Part shown: piece by piece, positions 53,677-62,820 of the stretch
Numbering within the stretch: the stretch's first letter is position 1
How the letters are laid out: every line of letters begins with the position of its first letter
Source of the DNA: Burkholderiales bacterium
GTDB lineage: Bacteria; Pseudomonadota; Gammaproteobacteria; Burkholderiales; UBA6910
Assembly (NCBI GenBank): GCA_026005015.1
Contig: BPKG01000001.1
Span: 186,001 to 250,000, forward strand
Reading direction: 5' to 3'
DNA: 64,000 nucleotides
Notes under the pieces: model-generated
What the model was told of the DNA's origin: nothing
Databases searched by the model: none
What the model saw: the letters and a program-made list of their open reading frames with translations, nothing else
Program-made: the position numbers and the translations under genes

Positions 53677-54741
53677 ATGAGCTCCAGACGATGGAGCAGC
53701 CAGGCCGGTGCTTCTGCGAAGGGCGCCGAGCCGCGGCACGACGTAAAGCTCGCCGATGTGGCGCGGCTTGCCGGCGTGTCCACAGCGACCGTCTCCAGGG
53801 CACTTTCAACGCCCTATAAGGTGAGCCCAGAGATGCTGCGCCGCGTGGAGGACGCGGTGCGCCTCTCGGGTTACGTGCTCCATGGGGCGGCGCGAGCCCT
53901 GCGCTCTCGCCGCTCGCGCACGGTCGGCGCGGTGGTTCCCACCCTAGACAACGCCATCTTTGCCAACGCGACCCATGCCTTGCAGAAGACCCTGGAGGAA
54001 AACGGCTACACCTTGCTGGTGGCGTCCCACGAATTCGACCTTGAGGGGGAAGTGCGCGTCGTGCGGCCGCTCCTCGAGCGGGGCATCGACGGCCTGGTGC
54101 TGGTGGGGCTCGATCACGAGCCGGCGCTGTTCGAGCTGCTCGAATCGTTTCGCTTGCCTTACGTACTGACCTGGGCGCTGGACCCGGAAGGGCGGCACCC
54201 GTGCGTCGGATTCCGCAACCGGGAAGCGGCGGCCCGGATAGCCGCGTACCTGCTGGACATGGGTCATCGCCGTTACGGGATGATCGCCGGTCTCACGGCC
54301 CGAAACGACCGCGCCCGGGAACGCGTGGTCGGCGTGCGTGAGACCCTCGCTTCCCGGGGCGTCGTTCTCGATCCCGAACATGTCCTGGAGCGGCCCTACA
54401 CCTTCGGTGACGGCCGCCGAGCGCTTGCGGCCCTCATGCAGCTCAATCCGCCGCCTACGGCGGTGATCTGCGGCAACGACGTGCTGGCCATAGGCGCGAT
54501 GACCGAGGCGCGGGCCCAGGGCATCGCCATACCGCAGGAACTCTCCATTACCGGATTCGATGACCTGGAAATCTCCTCGCTGATCGAGCCGGCCTTGACC
54601 ACGGTGCGGGTGCCTACCCGGGAGCTGGGCCAGCTTGCGGCCCAGCATCTGCTTGCTCGCCTAGCCGGAGAGGAGGTGGAGAGACTTCGGGAGGTATCCG
54701 TCGAGCTGATCGTGCGTGCCAGCACTGCGCCGCCGCCCTGA
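53677..54741 (+). CDS. LacI-family transcriptional regulator, HpsR-like
   Basis: The product is 354 aa. An N-terminal helix-turn-helix (about 23-75) reads VKLADVARLAGVSTATVSRA, preceded by a 20-residue extension, and the periplasmic-binding-protein-like effector domain follows (SRTVGAVVPTLDNAIFANAT, VICGNDVLAIGAMTEARAQG, ISITGFDDLEISSLIEPALT). It is divergent from the HisD-like operon with two cre-like operators in the 180-bp AT-rich gap, so it most likely represses that operon until its inducer is present. The characterised hps cluster also has a LacI-type regulator. Confidence 0.92.
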   Translation: MSSRRWSSQAGASAKGAEPRHDVKLADVARLAGVSTATVSRALSTPYKVSPEMLRRVEDAVRLSGYVLHGAARALRSRRSRTVGAVVPTLDNAIFANATHALQKTLEENGYTLLVASHEFDLEGEVRVVRPLLERGIDGLVLVGLDHEPALFELLESFRLPYVLTWALDPEGRHPCVGFRNREAAARIAAYLLDMGHRRYGMIAGLTARNDRARERVVGVRETLASRGVVLDPEHVLERPYTFGDGRRALAALMQLNPPPTAVICGNDVLAIGAMTEARAQGIAIPQELSITGFDDLEISSLIEPALTTVRVPTRELGQLAAQHLLARLAGEEVERLREVSVELIVRASTAPPP

Positions 54742-54755
54742 TGGTGCTTGTGCGG

Positions 54756-55679
54756 TCAATAGACGGCTTCCACCGAAAATCCCCGGCGCGCGAGCAGGGT
54801 GGGAACGCCCCGCTCCCCATAGAGGTGCAGCGCGCCGAAGGCGGCGAAGACGCTGCCCTGGGCGATGAGGGGCGCCAGGCGCTCGGCCATGCGCTCGTTG
54901 CGGTCGTACAAGAGGCGGCGCAGGAACAGCTCGTTATGGGGCCGGAGGTCTCCGTCGTCCCCCAGAGCCTGGGCGTTGAGCCGCCACAGGGCCTCCAGGT
55001 CCCGCCCCAGGTAGGCCTCCACCAGGCGGTGAATCGCTTCCTGGAGAGCGGCATAGTCGGCGATCACTTTTTTCAGCAGGACGAGCTGGGTCTCCCGGGG
55101 CATTCCGTCGAAGGCGGCGATCTGCTCGTCCACCGTTTCCAGGGCGTGGATGGACTTTCCCGCCCGCACTGCCTCGTTCACCAATACCCGGTCGAGGATG
55201 AGGCCGTTGGCTCCGGGCGGCTGCAGCAGGGTCAGCATGGCCGCCCAGGGCTTGAGGCGGGGTCGCGCTTCTCCGGGAATGCCGTAGCGGGCCAGCAGCC
55301 GGTCCGCCTCGGCGTAGAGGGCCTCGCCGAGGAGCGCCGGCAACCGGGGCGCCTCCGTGACCATGGCGGAGCGGAAGGCGCGGCCCGCCGCCTCGTCGTA
55401 CAGCAGTTCCGCGGCGAAGGTCCGGGCGCGGTCGAAGGCGCCCCTGACGGGCTCGGGGAGCGCCAGCACCCGATCGTCGTCCAGGTGGAGGGTGCCGAAC
55501 AGGTAGCTCGGCGCCACCCCCTTCGCTTCTACCTTCCACAAGACGCCCCGAGAAAATCCGGCCCGCTCTGGCGCGGACGCCGGGGGTTCAGCCAGCGCCC
55601 GGCCGGCGGCCCAGAGCGCGGCCAGGCTGGCGAAGATCAGGAAGCTCTTCCGAGGGAACGGACGTCGTACAAGCCGCAT
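54756..55679 (-). CDS. TraB/GumN-family protein
   Basis: The product is 307 aa with a signal peptide (SFLIFASLAALWAAGRALAE). The TraB/GumN (ChaN-like) fold is shown by GVLWKVEAKGVAPSYLFGTL followed by HLDDDRV, by NGLILDRVLVNEA with HALETVDEQIAAFDGMP, and by the C-terminal VFAAFGALHLYGERGVPTLL then ARRGFSVE. GTxH and GAxHL are the family motifs; a metal-dependent peptidase-like activity is suspected for the family but unproven. Its last 77 codons are duplicated perfectly in the binding protein gene at 45509. It is convergent with the LacI gene. Confidence 0.88.
   Translation of the reverse strand: MRLVRRPFPRKSFLIFASLAALWAAGRALAEPPASAPERAGFSRGVLWKVEAKGVAPSYLFGTLHLDDDRVLALPEPVRGAFDRARTFAAELLYDEAAGRAFRSAMVTEAPRLPALLGEALYAEADRLLARYGIPGEARPRLKPWAAMLTLLQPPGANGLILDRVLVNEAVRAGKSIHALETVDEQIAAFDGMPRETQLVLLKKVIADYAALQEAIHRLVEAYLGRDLEALWRLNAQALGDDGDLRPHNELFLRRLLYDRNERMAERLAPLIAQGSVFAAFGALHLYGERGVPTLLARRGFSVEAVY
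54767..54996. repeat. 230-bp direct repeat, copy B
   Basis: Identical to 45520-45749. Here it is the natural 3' end of the TraB/GumN gene, continuous with a full-length family protein, so this copy is likely the source. Confidence 0.95.
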
Positions 55680-55850
55680 GGGCACAAGCTGCAGGGTGAG
55701 GTGGCGATGGTCAAGGATAGCAGCGAATGGGACAATGGGCACCGCCCGTCGAGCCTTCGATGGATGGTGGAGAACCATTGATCGCTGTCCTCGTGCTCCA
55801 GCATTTTTACGGTGCCCGGCGGGCGAACGGCAAACCATGGGAGATCGGAG

Positions 55851-56567
55851 ATGCAGGTCAAACGATGGCTGACGATCGTGGCCGCAGGGCTGGCCCTGGG
55901 CAGCGGAACGCTCCGGGCGGAGTCCGGCGCGGGCCATGACCAGGCGCTTTCCGGCGTGCTTACCCTCGACGCGGAAGCCTCCGCCGAAATTCCCAACGAC
56001 GTGGCGGTCATGACGCTGTTCGTGGAGCGCCAGGCGGAAAATCCCGCCGCAGCGGCGGGGGAAGTGGCCCAGGCCCTGGACGAGGCGGCCGGACAGGCCC
56101 GCGCGGTGCCGGACGTGCAGGTACGCACGGGCGGGGTGGGCACTTTCCCCCAGCACGATCCCAAAGGCAAGATCGTGCGCTGGCGGGCCCGGGGAGAGCT
56201 GATCCTGGAATCCAAAGACTTTCCCAAGCTCTCGGCCTTGAGCGCCCGGCTCAACCCCTTGATGCAGATTGCCCAGGTCCGTTTCCAGCTCTCTAACGAA
56301 GCGCGCCAGCGGGAAGAGACGCGGTTGATCGGCGCCGCCATCGAGGCTTTCCGGCGCAAGGCGGCGCAGGCGGCCAAAGCCTTCGGCTATCGGGGCGTCA
56401 CGATCCGCGAGGTGAGCGTGTCCTCGGGGCCGAGCCGAGGCGAGCCGCCGGTGCCCTATCGGGCCCAGGCCCTGAGCGTTCCGGCGGAAGCCGCGCCCGT
56501 GCCCCTGGAGGGCGGGCGCACCGAGGTGGCCGTCACCGTCCGCGGATCGGTGCAGATGGAGCGCTGA
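55851..56567 (+). CDS. SIMPL-domain (DUF541) periplasmic protein
   Basis: The product is 238 aa. A signal peptide (KRWLTIVAAGLALGSGTLRA) precedes a SIMPL domain: LTLDAEASAEIPNDVAVMTL, VRTGGVGTFPQHDPKGKIVR, and the C-terminal AVTVRGSVQMER strand. The family is periplasmic or outer-membrane associated with no settled biochemical role. The ATG at 55851 has GGAG directly upstream. Its stop (56565-56567) touches the apparent beginning of the lyase pseudogene, suggesting a former operon. Confidence 0.88.
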   Translation: MQVKRWLTIVAAGLALGSGTLRAESGAGHDQALSGVLTLDAEASAEIPNDVAVMTLFVERQAENPAAAAGEVAQALDEAAGQARAVPDVQVRTGGVGTFPQHDPKGKIVRWRARGELILESKDFPKLSALSARLNPLMQIAQVRFQLSNEARQREETRLIGAAIEAFRRKAAQAAKAFGYRGVTIREVSVSSGPSRGEPPVPYRAQALSVPAEAAPVPLEGGRTEVAVTVRGSVQMER

Positions 56568-57921
56568 TCAAGACCATCATCGAGCCTTTCCGCATCAAGA
56601 CCGTCGAGCCCATTCGCTGGACCACCCGTGCGGAGCGGGAGGCGCTGCTGCGCCGGGCGGGCTATAACCTGTTTCTCTTGCCGGCCGATGGGATCCTGAT
56701 CGACCTGCTCACCGATTCCGGGACGGCGGCCATGAGCACCCGGCAATGGGCCGCCATGATGCTGGGCGACGAAAGCTACGCCGGAAGCGCCAGCTTCGAA
56801 CACTTCCGGCGCTCGGTGCAGGACGTGTTCGGCTTCAAGCACGTGATCCCCACCCATCAGGGGCGGGCCGCCGAGCGCATCCTGTTCAGCGTGATGTGCA
56901 AGCGGGGCGACGTGGTGCCCAACAACACCCACTTCGATACCACGCGGGCCAACGTCGAGTTCGTGGGCGCCCAGGCGGTGGACCTGCCGATCCCGCAGGC
57001 GCTGGACCCGGCCAGCCGGCATCCGTTCAAGGGCAACATGGACGTGGCGGCCCTCGAGCGCCTGATTGCAGAGGCGGGCGCGAGCCGCATCCCCCTGGTG
57101 ATGCTCACCCTCACCAACAATTCCGGCGGCGGCCAGCCGGTGTCGCTAGAAAACGCGCGCGCGGTGAAGTCGGTGTGCGACAAGCACGGGATCCCCCTCT
57201 ACTTCGACGCCTGCCGTTTCGCCGAGAACGCCTATCTCGTCAAGCTGCGCGAGCCCGGCTGCTGGCAAAAGAGCGCCCGGGAGATCGCCCGGGAGATTTT
57301 TTTCCCTCGGCGACGGCTGCACCATGTCGGCCAAGAAGGACGGGCTCGCCAACATCGGCGGCTTCCTGTGCACCAACGACGACACCCTCGCCCTCCGGGA
57401 GCGCAACCTCCTCATTCTCACCGAGGGCTTCCCGACCTACGGCGGCCTGGCGGGGCGCGACCTGGAAGCGGTGGCGGTCGGCCTGCAGGAGGCGCTGGAC
57501 GAAGACTACCTGAGATACCGGATCGCCTCGGTCGCCTATCTGGGCGAGCACCTCGCCGCGGCGGGGGCGCCCATCGTGCAGCCGCCCGGTGGGCACGCCA
57601 TCTATCTGGATGCCCGTGCCTTCCTCCCCCATGTTCCGCCGGCCCAGTTTCCCGGGGTGGCGCTGGCGGCCGAGCTTTATCTGGAGGCCGGCATCCGCTC
57701 GGTGGAGATCGGGACCCTGACGTTCGGCGAGCGCGCCGCCATGGACCTGGTGCCTGGTGCGGCTCGCCGTCCCCCGGCGGGTCTACACCCAAAGCCACAT
57801 CGACTACGTGATCGAAGCAACCCGCGAAGTGTGGGCGCGCCGGGAGCACATCCGGGGGCTGAAGCTCCTGTACCAGGCCCCGTTCCTGCGCCACTTCACC
57901 GCCCGGCTCGCGCCCCTGTGA
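56564..57921 (+). pseudogene. Beta-eliminating lyase (tryptophanase/tyrosine phenol-lyase family), broken
   Basis: The family cleaves tryptophan or tyrosine with PLP to indole or phenol, pyruvate and ammonia. Across three frames nearly the whole protein (about 450 aa) can be read: [74 protein letters not shown], the PLP-Lys segment [18 protein letters not shown], and [20 protein letters not shown]. The frame is lost at seven T (57297-57303, six expected) and again by a 7-bp tandem duplication (CCTGGTG twice, near 57748-57761). No ATG or GTG begins the frame; only a CTG at 56564 is available. Tryptophanase versus tyrosine phenol-lyase cannot be decided from these fragments. Confidence 0.85.
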
Positions 57922-57993
57922 CCCGGGCTCGCGACTACGCCCCTGGAAAGCCGGCCCATGAATCCAGGCCGCGCTTCATGGAAAACCTTCGCA

Positions 57994-58025
57994 AGCCAAC
58001 CCTCGAGCTTGCTCGAGGGTTGGCT
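57994..58025. repeat. Perfect 15-bp inverted repeat
   Basis: AGCCAACCCTCGAGC and its exact reverse complement are separated by TT, giving a very stable hairpin between the lyase pseudogene and the kinase gene. No T-run follows on either strand, so a conventional terminator is not certain. Confidence 0.7.
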
Positions 58026-58115
58026 GCCCTTGGACTCGCGCTAAGATACACGTTGTTTTTCACCCGAACGACTGCCCCCGCCTTCGATACCAGGCGTTCC
58101 AGACCCCTTCGACCC

Positions 58116-59639
58116 ATGATCGTCGATCAAAAACAGCGGCAGGGCGCCGTGAAGGCTTCCTTTCCCGCGCAAAGGGACTGGTCAGAAACCTCCAGCGATT
58201 GCCGGGCACGCCTTCGCCAGATCGCCAACACCGTGCCCTTGCTCATCCGCTTTTGCGGGCCCGACGGTCGCTGGATTTTTTTCAACCGGCATTGGCTCTC
58301 GCTGACCGGCCGCACCCCGGGTCAAGAGCTGGGTTGCGGCTGGATCGAGGGGTTGCATCCCGACGATCGCCCCCTGTGCCTGGAAGCCCATTCTTCCGCC
58401 CTCAGTGCCCGCCAGCCTTTTTGGGCCAGGTACCGGCTGCGACTGGCCGACGGGGGCTACCTTTGGATCGTCGATACCTGTCTTCCCATGTTTGAACCGG
58501 ACGGAGGCTTCGCGGGCCTGGTCAGCATCGGGACCGCCGGCCCACCGCCGGAACCGCGGGAGGCGGTTTTGCCGACAACCTGGGAGACGCGCGCGGCTGA
58601 AAGTGGAAAGGCGTGCGAAGAAAGGGAGCAGCGCATCCAAGCCTTCATGGACCATACCCCCACCCTGGCGTTCATGAAGGACGCCCAGGGGCGCTACGTC
58701 TACGTCAACCGGGCGTTCGAGCGCCTCTTCGGCGCCCGGGTGCTCGGGAGGACGGATTTCGACCTCCTTCCCCAGAGCACTGCGAAGCAGCTTCAGTACG
58801 ACGACCTGCTCGTTCTCGCCAGCGGGGAGCCGCGACAGTTCGTCGAAGCAGTGCCTACGCCGGATGGAGCGCCCCACGACTGGCTGGTGGTGAAGTTTCC
58901 GTTCCGAAACGCCCAGGGCGCCGACTACGTGGGCACCATTACCGACATCACCGAACAGAGGCGCTCCCAGGAGCAGTTGCGCGCCTTCTCGTCCCACCTG
59001 CAAGACACCCTGGAGATCGAGCGGGCCCGCATCGCCCAGGAGATCCACGACGAGCTGGGGGCGCCGCTCACCGCGATCAAGATGGACCTGAGCTTCTGCC
59101 TAGAGGAGGCGGGAGCCACAGAGAGCTTTCTGAGCGAAAAGCTCTACCAAGCCATGACCCGGGTCGATACCGCCGCCCAGGCGGTCAGAAAGATCGCTGC
59201 CGGCTTGCGGCCGAGCATACTGGACGACTTCGGGCTGTGGGCGGCCATCGAATGGCTGGCCCAGGATTTCCAGGAACGCACGGGCATTCCCTGCGAGCTG
59301 TCGATGGACGTTCCCCACGTTTCGGTGCGGCGCGACCGGGCCACGGCAATTTTTCGCATTTTGCAGGAGGCGCTGACCAACGTGGCCCGCCACGCCCAGG
59401 CCTCCCGGGTGTCGATCACCGTGCAGGCGCCGGGAAATGACCTCCGGGTCGAGGTGACCGATAACGGCAAGGGCATCCCCAGCGAGCGGATTCACGATCC
59501 CCAATCCTTCGGGCTGCGGGGCATGTTCGAGCGGGCCGCCGTCTTGGGCGGGGAGGTGCGGATCCACGGCACGCCTGGGCAAGGCGCCCGCGTCGCCATC
59601 CGCCTCCCCTTGGAGGAGACGAGAGGAGAAAAGCCCTAA
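58116..59639 (+). CDS. Sensor histidine kinase, PAS-PAS-HisKA_3-HATPase
   Basis: The product is 507 aa, without membrane segments. Two PAS domains are seen (about 25-150, with [20 protein letters not shown]; about 170-290, with [20 protein letters not shown]). The HisKA_3 helix has the phosphorylatable His in [20 protein letters not shown], and the ATPase domain has [18 protein letters not shown] and [12 protein letters not shown]. It belongs to the same NarX-like class as the kinases at 41485 and 62820, but no response regulator is adjacent, so it is an orphan here. The ATG at 58116 is the first plausible start; the open frame continues upstream only as the broken lyase. Confidence 0.88.
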   Translation: MIVDQKQRQGAVKASFPAQRDWSETSSDCRARLRQIANTVPLLIRFCGPDGRWIFFNRHWLSLTGRTPGQELGCGWIEGLHPDDRPLCLEAHSSALSARQPFWARYRLRLADGGYLWIVDTCLPMFEPDGGFAGLVSIGTAGPPPEPREAVLPTTWETRAAESGKACEEREQRIQAFMDHTPTLAFMKDAQGRYVYVNRAFERLFGARVLGRTDFDLLPQSTAKQLQYDDLLVLASGEPRQFVEAVPTPDGAPHDWLVVKFPFRNAQGADYVGTITDITEQRRSQEQLRAFSSHLQDTLEIERARIAQEIHDELGAPLTAIKMDLSFCLEEAGATESFLSEKLYQAMTRVDTAAQAVRKIAAGLRPSILDDFGLWAAIEWLAQDFQERTGIPCELSMDVPHVSVRRDRATAIFRILQEALTNVARHAQASRVSITVQAPGNDLRVEVTDNGKGIPSERIHDPQSFGLRGMFERAAVLGGEVRIHGTPGQGARVAIRLPLEETRGEKP

Positions 59640-59820
59640 TCGCAGGCCGTTTTTTTTGGCCGGCGCCGTGTAAGGCAAAATCCGATGCCCGGATCGGACC
59701 GTCGCCCGATAGCCAACGGGGTCCGGGGCGGCCTATCCTTCAGCTCCCGTCCTAAGTGTTCATTTCCACGGCGGGTCCCTTTACCATCGAATCCCCATGG
59801 CACGCCAAAAGAGGAAAAGC

Positions 59821-60225
59821 ATGTTTAACTCGACCGAGCAATTCATGACGATTGCCAAGGCCAATATGGAAACGGCCCAGCGCCTCGCTTCCCTGTGCTG
59901 CGACGAGGTGGAGCGCCTACTCAAGCTGCAGATGGACGCGATCGGCGCCGCATTGGCTAGCAATTCCAGGAACCTGAAATCGCTGCTCAACAACGGCGAA
60001 GCGAACAAGGCCTTCACCCAGTGGCCCGAGGTGGCGGGGGCGAGCGCCCAGAGCTTCGTGGACATCCTGCGCGCCTGCAACGAGGCGGCGTCGAAGACCC
60101 ATGCCCAGTGGCTGAGCCTGGTCACCGAAGGAACGACCGCTATCGGAAGGACCTACCTGCAAAGCCTCGAGCAAATGACCGGCAAAGCCGGTTCCGAGGA
60201 GGGGAAGATAAAAGCCGCTGCCTGA
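59821..60225 (+). CDS. Phasin family protein
   Basis: Phasins coat polyhydroxyalkanoate granules. The product is 134 aa: MFNSTEQFMTIAKANMETAQ is a typical phasin opening, followed by amphipathic helices with few charged breaks. The ATG at 59821 follows AGAGGAAAA; an in-frame ATG at 59797 has no ribosome site. A strong intrinsic terminator follows. The gene implies PHA storage, although no synthase gene is in the window. Confidence 0.85.
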   Translation: MFNSTEQFMTIAKANMETAQRLASLCCDEVERLLKLQMDAIGAALASNSRNLKSLLNNGEANKAFTQWPEVAGASAQSFVDILRACNEAASKTHAQWLSLVTEGTTAIGRTYLQSLEQMTGKAGSEEGKIKAAA

Positions 60226-60262
60226 GGCGGCAATCGGATTCTCCCGCCCGAGCGGGAGTGCG

Positions 60263-60293
60263 CCGGGGCGCCGCAAGGCGCCCCGGTTTGTTT
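60263..60293 (+). terminator. Rho-independent terminator of the phasin gene
   Basis: CCGGGGCGCC pairs with GGCGCCCCGG across a GCAA loop and is followed by TTTGTTT. A second hairpin (CTCCCGC/GCGGGAG, 60241-60258) stands just before it. Confidence 0.85.
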
Positions 60294-60622
60294 AAGCCGT
60301 CAGAACATTGGATGAGATGTCGTGCTCGCGGCAAAGCATCCGCGTTTCCAGCGTCGCGGTGTAAGGTTTTTGCTGAGCTGCGGCAGCCGCGAGGCGCCCG
60401 CACTTTCCTAAGAGCAAGACGTTTCGGCGGCAGGGGCCGACCGCCACTACGACCCTCGGCTTGTCGGTCTTCGTCCTATACCCGGTGAATCCGGAGAAAG
60501 CTATAAATTGTAAAAAATAAGCTCGATGTCGTTGCCGGCCACATCGGCTGCGCTTCATTAAGACTAAGTGCATAGCCGCAATCCAGGGGACAGGTGCGCG
60601 GGAGGCACGGGGAGGGGGGGTC
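60294..60622. other. 329-bp region without a recognisable gene
   Basis: The gap between the phasin terminator and the STAS-like gene has no convincing frame. An AT-rich patch (ATAAATTGTAAAAAATAAG, near 60502-60520) is a likely promoter area for the downstream gene. No riboswitch-like motif was recognised. Confidence 0.5.
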
Positions 60623-60973
60623 ATGACAGTGCATATCGAAGCAGGCGGCCGCAGCGAGCCCGTGCTGGTGGAGTTTCATGGGGAAATCGATTCGGCGTCC
60701 TGGGAGGAATGCATCGACGCCTTCAACCGAATTCCCCATATCTGGTGGAAGGACGTCATCGTCATCCTGCGCGAGCTGAGCTCCATCGACCCGGACGGGA
60801 TCGAGCTGTTGCTTTATCTCAGGGAGCGGGCGAGCACGTGCGATCTGTGGCTCGTCCAGTGTCGTTCCCAAGTGGTCCACCGTCTGGATGCGGTCAAGCG
60901 GTGCTTTCATCTGGTCAACGTGGTGGGAACGGATCCGGCGCCCGACCCGGCGGGGGACGGCACCCTGGCATAG
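60623..60973 (+). CDS. STAS-like protein (anti-anti-sigma type)
   Basis: The product is 116 aa. The order of strands and helices fits a STAS domain: VLVEFHGEIDSASWEECIDA, then VIVILRELSSIDPDGIELLL, then WLVQCRSQVVHRLDAVKRCF. At the position of the phosphorylatable Ser/Thr (consensus DSSG) it has DPDG, so regulation by a SpoIIAB-like kinase is unlikely, or the Asp mimics the phosphorylated state. GGAGGGGGGG precedes the ATG. No partner anti-sigma factor is adjacent. Family assignment is by pattern only. Confidence 0.65.
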   Translation: MTVHIEAGGRSEPVLVEFHGEIDSASWEECIDAFNRIPHIWWKDVIVILRELSSIDPDGIELLLYLRERASTCDLWLVQCRSQVVHRLDAVKRCFHLVNVVGTDPAPDPAGDGTLA

Positions 60974-61157
60974 CGGACGGCGGCCGACATCATCGGGTCA
61001 CAAAAGAGGGGGATCATGAGCGCGCTGCGCCATGAACCGGAATGTCCTCCCTGATGCGAGAGGGGGATCGGCGCCGGGTCTCGGGGAAGGGGGCACGGCT
61101 GCCTTTTTTCCCAGCATGACCTTCAACGTCCAACGGCAAAAATCGAAGGGGAACGTG

Positions 61158-61616
61158 ATGGAGATGGTATTGGATCAGTGGGCGAAACTCAACGAAGCCA
61201 ATCTCAATGCGACGCTGCGGTGCGCAGCCGTCTCGACGGAAGCCGCGCGGCGGTTATGCGAACGGCAGATACAGGCGATCGGCAAGGCGTGGACCGAAGG
61301 CGCCGAAGCCGTGGGTGGCGTTCGCGAGGGATGGCGATGTGTTCAAGGGCGTTGCGCGTTTGGCCGAGCCTGTGCGACGCGGGGCTGCACCAGATGGCGC
61401 AACTGCCGCAGATGGCCATCGAGATGACGGCCCAGGCGCAAGCGGAAATCCTCAAGGCGGTTAAACGAGGATCTGGCGCTCATGGCAAGAATGATGACCG
61501 AAAATCTCAAGGCGCTGACCCAACCGGCCGCCGCGGAAGGCGCTAGCGACGGGACCCCTGCGGTTCCGAGCCCGGCGGAAGCCGGCGGTACAATCAAGCC
61601 GGCACGGAAGGGGTAA
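61158..61616 (+). pseudogene. Phasin-like gene with several frameshifts
   Basis: Reading across frames gives one phasin-like helical protein of about 150 aa: MEMVLDQWAKLNEANLNATL and TEAARRLCERQIQAIGKAW in the first frame, GDVFKGVARLAEPV in another, LHQMAQLPQMAIEMTAQAQA in a third, and MARMMTENLKALTQPAAAEG to a TAA at 61614-61616 in the last. At least three indels are needed. The start ATG at 61158 has GAAGGGGAA upstream. It is the second phasin-type gene within 1.4 kb. Confidence 0.65.
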
Positions 61617-61691
61617 CGCGCGAGCCCGAGCGGCGCTCCCCGGCGGCCTTGATGGAATGGCTAGCGACGGGAGCAAAAACGGAGCAGCGAA

Positions 61692-62072
61692 ATGGCTGAA
61701 CTGGAAGCCGCCGCCGGGTTGATGGATCGACCCGGGGCGGATGGGGCCGCCGGCGTGGCCCGTCCCATGGATACCTCTACGGCGAGCCCGGGCGGTCTCC
61801 CGGGAGCGGTGGTTTCCCATCCCGCCAGGCCGGAACCTCCGGTTCTCTGGGACGAGGCGGTAAAGAAGTTCCTGGTGGTCTCCCGCCGGTATCTTTTCCC
61901 AGGGCTGATGGCGGCCGTCCCGAAGGAGGACTTGGATGCCGGCCTAAGCCGCGCCAGAAGCCACCCGGCCCTGTCCGGAGGGCTCGCCGATTCCCGGGGA
62001 TTGAGGGCACTGCCCCTCGGGACGTTTTCCTTTGAAGGAGCCAGGCGGAGGCGAAACCCGCCGAGGACCTGA
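61692..62072 (+). CDS. Hypothetical protein
   Basis: A 126-aa frame with GGAGCAG before the ATG. The N-terminal 45 residues are Gly/Ala/Pro-rich; a central segment VLWDEAVKKFLVVSRRYLFP looks like genuine protein sequence, whereas the end turns into Arg-rich sequence typical of a shifted frame. It may be the intact 5' part of another damaged gene. No family is recognised. Confidence 0.4.
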   Translation: MAELEAAAGLMDRPGADGAAGVARPMDTSTASPGGLPGAVVSHPARPEPPVLWDEAVKKFLVVSRRYLFPGLMAAVPKEDLDAGLSRARSHPALSGGLADSRGLRALPLGTFSFEGARRRRNPPRT

Positions 62073-62173
62073 CCGGGCGGCCGGGGCGGAGATGGCTCGG
62101 TTTGGCGGCTCCCAGTACAACGGCCTGATCTGGCGTTTTGCGGGAAGGCTCGCGACCGCCGCGCCAACGCACC

Positions 62174-62820
62174 TTAAGCCACCAGTCCCTGCTTGATCCC
62201 GTAGGCGATGAGCTGGGCGCTGGTCTTCATGTTCATCTTTTCGAGGATGCGGGGCGCGATAGGTGGCGACCGTCTTCACGCTCAGGTGCAGCTCCTCGGC
62301 GATCTGCGCCTGGGTTTTTGCCGGAGGCCAACATGCGCAGCACCTCGAACTCCCTGGCGGAGAGGGCCTCATGGGGCACGCCGCCGCCCGGCCCTCGGAG
62401 CGCGCCGGCCAGCCGCTCGGCCACCGTGTCGCTGATGCACTTCCCGCCATACCCTACTTTCCGGATCGCAGCGATCGCTTGGTGGGTCCGCTCTCCTTGG
62501 TGAGATAGCCGGAGGCTCCCGCCCCCGGATGACCCGCACCGCGTACTGGTCTTCCGGATGCATGCTGAGAACCAGGACCGGCAGACGGGGCTGCTCGGAC
62601 CTGATGACCTTCAGCACCTCCAGCCCGCTCTGCCCGGGCAGTGAGATGTCGAGGACGCCACGTCCCATCTGTTCTCCCGCAAGAGCTTGAAGGCGCCCGA
62701 CGCGTCGTCGGCCTCGCCGGCCACTTCCAGGTCAGGCGCTTCGGCGATGATGCGCTTCAACCCCTCCCGCACCATCGCGTGGTCCTCGACGAGCAGGATC
62801 TTGAACTTTCTGGGATGCAT
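62174..62820 (-). pseudogene. NarL-type response regulator, multiply frameshifted
   Basis: Joining frames gives a complete regulator of about 213 aa: KFKILLVEDHAMVREGLKRI, then LDISLPGQSGLEVLKVIRSE, LPVLVLSMHPEDQYAVRVIR, the LuxR helix LSAREFEVLRMLASGK, IAEELHLSVKTVATYR, and a C-terminus IAYGIKQGLVA with TAA at 62174. At least five single-base indels are needed, several in short homopolymers (for example C5 near 62520 and T5 at 62315-62319). It mirrors the intact regulator at 40850. The ATG at 62820 touches the end of the kinase frame upstream. Confidence 0.8.
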
